Source: Deltaproteobacteria bacterium
GTDB taxonomy: Bacteria > Bdellovibrionota_C > UBA2361 > OMII01
Length of the DNA stretch: 7,832 bases
Direction: 5' to 3'
NCBI GenBank assembly: GCA_023262305.1
Contig: JALRCK010000089.1
Coordinates: forward strand, 1 to 7,832
Below the pieces are notes generated by a model, which searched no databases, was not told the origin of the DNA, and saw only the letters and a program-made list of their open reading frames with translations. A program made the translations under genes and the position numbers. Shown here one piece after another: positions 5,836 to 7,832 of this stretch (position 1 is the stretch's first letter; each line of letters begins with the position of its first letter).

Positions 5836-7446
5836 TTACTGAACGAACTCTTTAAAGACATAGTCAGGGTTCTTCTCCTGCACGTACTTCTTCTCCCACT
5901 CAGCTTTGAGGAGGGCTACCACTCGGTCGCGAGCATCGAGAGCGAGCATGGAGCCCATTGGGAGCGAGAGCCCCTTAGGATCTCCCTCAACATAGATACT
6001 GTACTTGTAGGGCAGGAAGTCGATCGCTGTATCGACTCCGTATTCATCCTTGAGTCGAAATTGGAGAACTTCAAATTGCAGTCTACCAACCGCTGCAACG
6101 AGAGGGGGATCCTTCGGGTTTCGATACGACCTCAAGATCTGTACCGCACCTTCGTACGCGAGCTGCAATATGCCCTTGTCAAAGTTCTTGTGCTTGAGAA
6201 CGTCTGTGGGGCGGATCTGTGCCACTATCTCTGGCGGGAACTGCGGCATCGGCTTGTAGTTAAATCCACCTTTGAGCGAAACGGTATCTCCGATAGCGAA
6301 TACTCCCGGGTTAATAACGCCGATGATATCTCCTGGGTACGCCTCTTCGACCGTATTACGGTCCTGTGCAACGAGGCTGTACGAGCGCGAGAGCCGAACC
6401 TCCTTGCCGGTTCGGTGATGCTTCACAACCATATCCCGCTCAAACCGCCCCGAACACACCCGCAAAAATGCCATGCTATCGCGGTGCTTTGGGTTCATGT
6501 TTGCTTGGATCTTAAAGACGTAGGCAGAGAAGGGGGCCGTAACGGGGTCAACCTCAACAGTTGCACCGGCACCATCGGTTGCCTCATAGGAATGGGGACG
6601 AGGTGCCATCTCTGTAAAATTATCAAAGAACGGTTCGACGCCGAAGTTTGTGAGTGCTGATCCGAAGAAGACCGGAGTGATCTTTCCAGCCAGGAAAGCC
6701 TCGTAGGTGAAGGGATTTCCTGCAGCCGAGAGAAGTTCCAGCTCTTCCTCAAGATGTTGCGCTTGCCCCTCATCGAGCTCGCCACCTGCCTTTGCATCAT
6801 CGAGGGACATCCGCCGGAACTCAGCCTTGCCGGCACCACCGATCCGAGACTTAGTAAACAGGATACACTCGCGAGTAGCTGGATAAACTATCCCCTTGAA
6901 TGAAGCACCACTTCCTATCGGCCAACTGATCGGACTAGCCAAGATACCGAGGACATCCTCAACCTCTTGCAGAAGCTCCAAAGGCTCCTTACTCGGGAGA
7001 TCCATTTTGTTGATGAAGGTCAGTACGGGGGTCTTGCGTAAGCGACACACGGCAAAAAGCTTACGCGTCTGCGCCTCTACTCCCTTACCGGCATCAAGCA
7101 CCATCACGGCACTATCAGCAGCGGTGAGAGTTCGGTAGGTGTCTTCACTAAAATCTTGGTGCCCCGGCGTATCAAGGACGTTAATAACCGCCTCTTTGTA
7201 GGGGAACTGCATAGCCGAGGCTGACACTGAAATACCGCGTTCGCGCTCAAGCGCCATCCAGTCTGAGCTTGTCGCCTTGCCACCCTTACGAGCGCGGACC
7301 ATACCGGCGACTCCGATCTGACCCGAGTAGAGGAGGAGCTTCTCGGTGAGCGTTGTCTTACCAGCGTCGGGATGGCTGATGATAGCAAACGTTCTCCGCT
7401 TTGCGGTTTCGGATGAGATCTCTTTGAGGGCTACTGCTTCTGACAT
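5836..7446 (-). CDS. prfC: Peptide chain release factor 3 (RF3)
   Basis: RF3 is a ribosomal translational GTPase that drives RF1 and RF2 off the ribosome after peptide release and aids post-peptidyl-transfer quality control. The 536-residue product has the full architecture: a GTPase domain with P-loop HPDAGKTT (25-32, the RF3/EF-G type with His before Pro), switch I ERERGISV (67-74), DTPGHQDF (92-99) and NKMD (146-149). The beta-barrel domains II and III follow, ending with the RF3-typical VAAVGRLQFEVLQFRLKDEY region and a C-terminal tail. No truncation or key-residue change is seen. The start is either the ATG at 7446 or a TTG at 7458 four codons earlier. I prefer the ATG, because the candidate promoter would leave a leader of only about 12 nt before the TTG; neither has a strong ribosome site. 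It is the first gene of a minus-strand operon, followed after 14 bp by the SufE-like gene and then tatD. Confidence 0.95.
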   Translation of the reverse strand: MSEAVALKEISSETAKRRTFAIISHPDAGKTTLTEKLLLYSGQIGVAGMVRARKGGKATSSDWMALERERGISVSASAMQFPYKEAVINVLDTPGHQDFSEDTYRTLTAADSAVMVLDAGKGVEAQTRKLFAVCRLRKTPVLTFINKMDLPSKEPLELLQEVEDVLGILASPISWPIGSGASFKGIVYPATRECILFTKSRIGGAGKAEFRRMSLDDAKAGGELDEGQAQHLEEELELLSAAGNPFTYEAFLAGKITPVFFGSALTNFGVEPFFDNFTEMAPRPHSYEATDGAGATVEVDPVTAPFSAYVFKIQANMNPKHRDSMAFLRVCSGRFERDMVVKHHRTGKEVRLSRSYSLVAQDRNTVEEAYPGDIIGVINPGVFAIGDTVSLKGGFNYKPMPQFPPEIVAQIRPTDVLKHKNFDKGILQLAYEGAVQILRSYRNPKDPPLVAAVGRLQFEVLQFRLKDEYGVDTAIDFLPYKYSIYVEGDPKGLSLPMGSMLALDARDRVVALLKAEWEKKYVQEKNPDYVFKEFVQ

Positions 7447-7476
7447 TGAGACAAACAACTATCGTAAAGACGCGAC

Positions 7477-7485
7477 GTTATACCA
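7477..7485 (-). promoter_or_regulatory. Candidate extended -10 promoter of the prfC operon
   Basis: On the minus strand TGGTATAAC provides the TGn extension plus TATAAC, five of six matches to the sigma-70 -10 box. No good -35 box lies 16-18 bp upstream, which is tolerated by extended -10 promoters. Transcription would start near 7470, giving a leader of about 24 nt to the prfC ATG at 7446. Confidence 0.4.
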
Positions 7486-7768
7486 CACCGCCAACGGTCC
7501 CGCACCTCGGCTGCTCTAAAGGCATGGTGAGCTTGCCGGCCGTACGCGAGGGCAGGCATCGCCGGCGCACATCACGGAAGAACAAGGCAGGACCCCAGCA
7601 CCTCAAAAAACCTCGTAAATACTGCAACCTATGGAGACATTCCGGACTTTTGTACCGAGTGAGCGCTTGAAAGAGATGCGGTATCCCAACCCCCTCGTAT
7701 GTGGTAAGGATCCTCCCATTACATTCCGGCCTCGCACGACGAACACTCTGGCGACGCTCATTAGACTG

Positions 7769-7775
7769 AAAGGAG
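7769..7775 (+). promoter_or_regulatory. Strong ribosome binding site of the slyD-like gene
   Basis: AAAGGAG with 8 nt to the ATG at 7784 is among the best Shine-Dalgarno matches in the window. It is the main reason for calling a real gene start at the window edge. Confidence 0.7.
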
Positions 7776-7783
7776 TCGCTACC

Positions 7784-7832
7784 ATGAATAATCTCACCCT
7801 CGTCGCGAAGGATACCGTTGTTTCTTTTCATT
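7784..7832 (+). CDS. FKBP-type peptidyl-prolyl isomerase, SlyD-like (partial, 5' end only)
   Basis: Only the first 16 codons lie in the window; the gene continues past the right edge. The visible peptide contains VAKDTVVSFH, closely matching the SlyD N-terminus (VAKDLVVSLAY in E. coli), where the first beta-strand of the FKBP domain begins. SlyD proteins are cytoplasmic prolyl cis-trans isomerases and chaperones, some with a His-rich metal-binding tail used in nickel insertion; that tail is not visible here. The start is supported by AAAGGAG 8 nt upstream. The gene is divergent from prfC and has its own upstream region. The assignment rests on a very short peptide, so another FKBP family member is possible. 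Confidence 0.6.
   Translation, partial: MNNLTLVAKDTVVSFH

Larger units (their letters stand above)
7447..7783. other. Divergent intergenic region between prfC and slyD-like gene, no gene seen
   Basis: This 337-bp stretch separates prfC from the slyD-like gene. Open frames exist on both strands, including a minus-strand frame across 7478-7831 and a plus-strand frame at 7446-7670. Their products are rich in Arg, Cys and Pro, resemble no family I know, lack a ribosome site and overlap the prfC start or the slyD start. I see an extended -10 promoter for prfC at 7477-7485 and a short G/C-rich inverted pair (GCCGGC at 7535-7540 and 7561-7566, loop 20 nt) of unknown meaning. No tRNA or recognised small RNA could be identified. 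Confidence 0.4.

Noticed and set aside
6061..6660. 199-codon plus-strand open frame inside prfC
   Set aside because: It is entirely antisense to the well-conserved RF3 frame, resembles no family and has no ribosome site; it is a shadow of the prfC codon pattern.
7535..7566. GCCGGC pair as a terminator hairpin
   Set aside because: The stem is only 6 bp with a 20-nt loop, each arm is itself palindromic, and no T-run follows on either strand.
7478..7831. 117-codon minus-strand open frame at the right edge
   Set aside because: Its product is Arg/Cys-rich and matches nothing; it overlaps the slyD-like start and its ribosome site, and has no visible ribosome site of its own.

Overview
The window looks like bacterial chromosome from a Gram-negative, proteobacterium-like lineage. 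It encodes release factor 3, a SufE-family sulfur acceptor, a TcdA-type E1-like enzyme, a TatD hydrolase and, at the right edge, what appears to be the start of a SlyD-like FKBP prolyl isomerase. Genes are densely packed with stop/start overlaps, and base composition is moderate, a little above half G+C by eye. No transposase, integrase, CRISPR array, tRNA or rRNA was recognised, and the species cannot be named from this sequence.

Layout from left to right. (1) 79-1305, minus strand: an FAD-dependent amine-oxidase/phytoene-desaturase-like oxidoreductase, followed by a clear intrinsic terminator at 37-75. (2) 1490-2326, plus strand, divergent from it: tcdA, the tRNA threonylcarbamoyladenosine (t6A) dehydratase. 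(3) 2327-2543: a structured intergenic region holding a 10-bp inverted repeat, a 10-bp direct repeat and three helically phased CGACTAA copies. (4) 2544-4463, plus strand: three overlapping genes encoding a dual-specificity-phosphatase-like protein, an unrecognised protein with a ParB/sulfiredoxin-like GNHR motif, and an all-helical TPR-like protein. This is the least explained part of the window. (5) 4464-4583: a convergent junction carrying a palindromic GTAGGGGCG-type repeat. (6) 7446-4584, minus strand: an operon prfC - sufE-like - tatD with gaps of 14 and 5 bp, preceded by a candidate extended -10 promoter. (7) 7447-7783: no convincing gene. (8) 7784 to the edge, plus strand: the first 16 codons of a slyD-like gene behind a strong ribosome binding site.

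How the genes may work together. TcdA (CsdL) in E. coli belongs to the Csd sulfur system, with the desulfurase CsdA and the SufE-like protein CsdE. A TcdA and a SufE/CsdE-like protein about 3 kb apart therefore suggest a dispersed version of that system, although no cysteine desulfurase is visible here. PrfC, SufE and TatD share an operon without an obvious pathway link. The phosphatase-like / GNHR protein / helical protein trio is translationally coupled, which implies a joint function, but its substrate cannot be read from the sequence.
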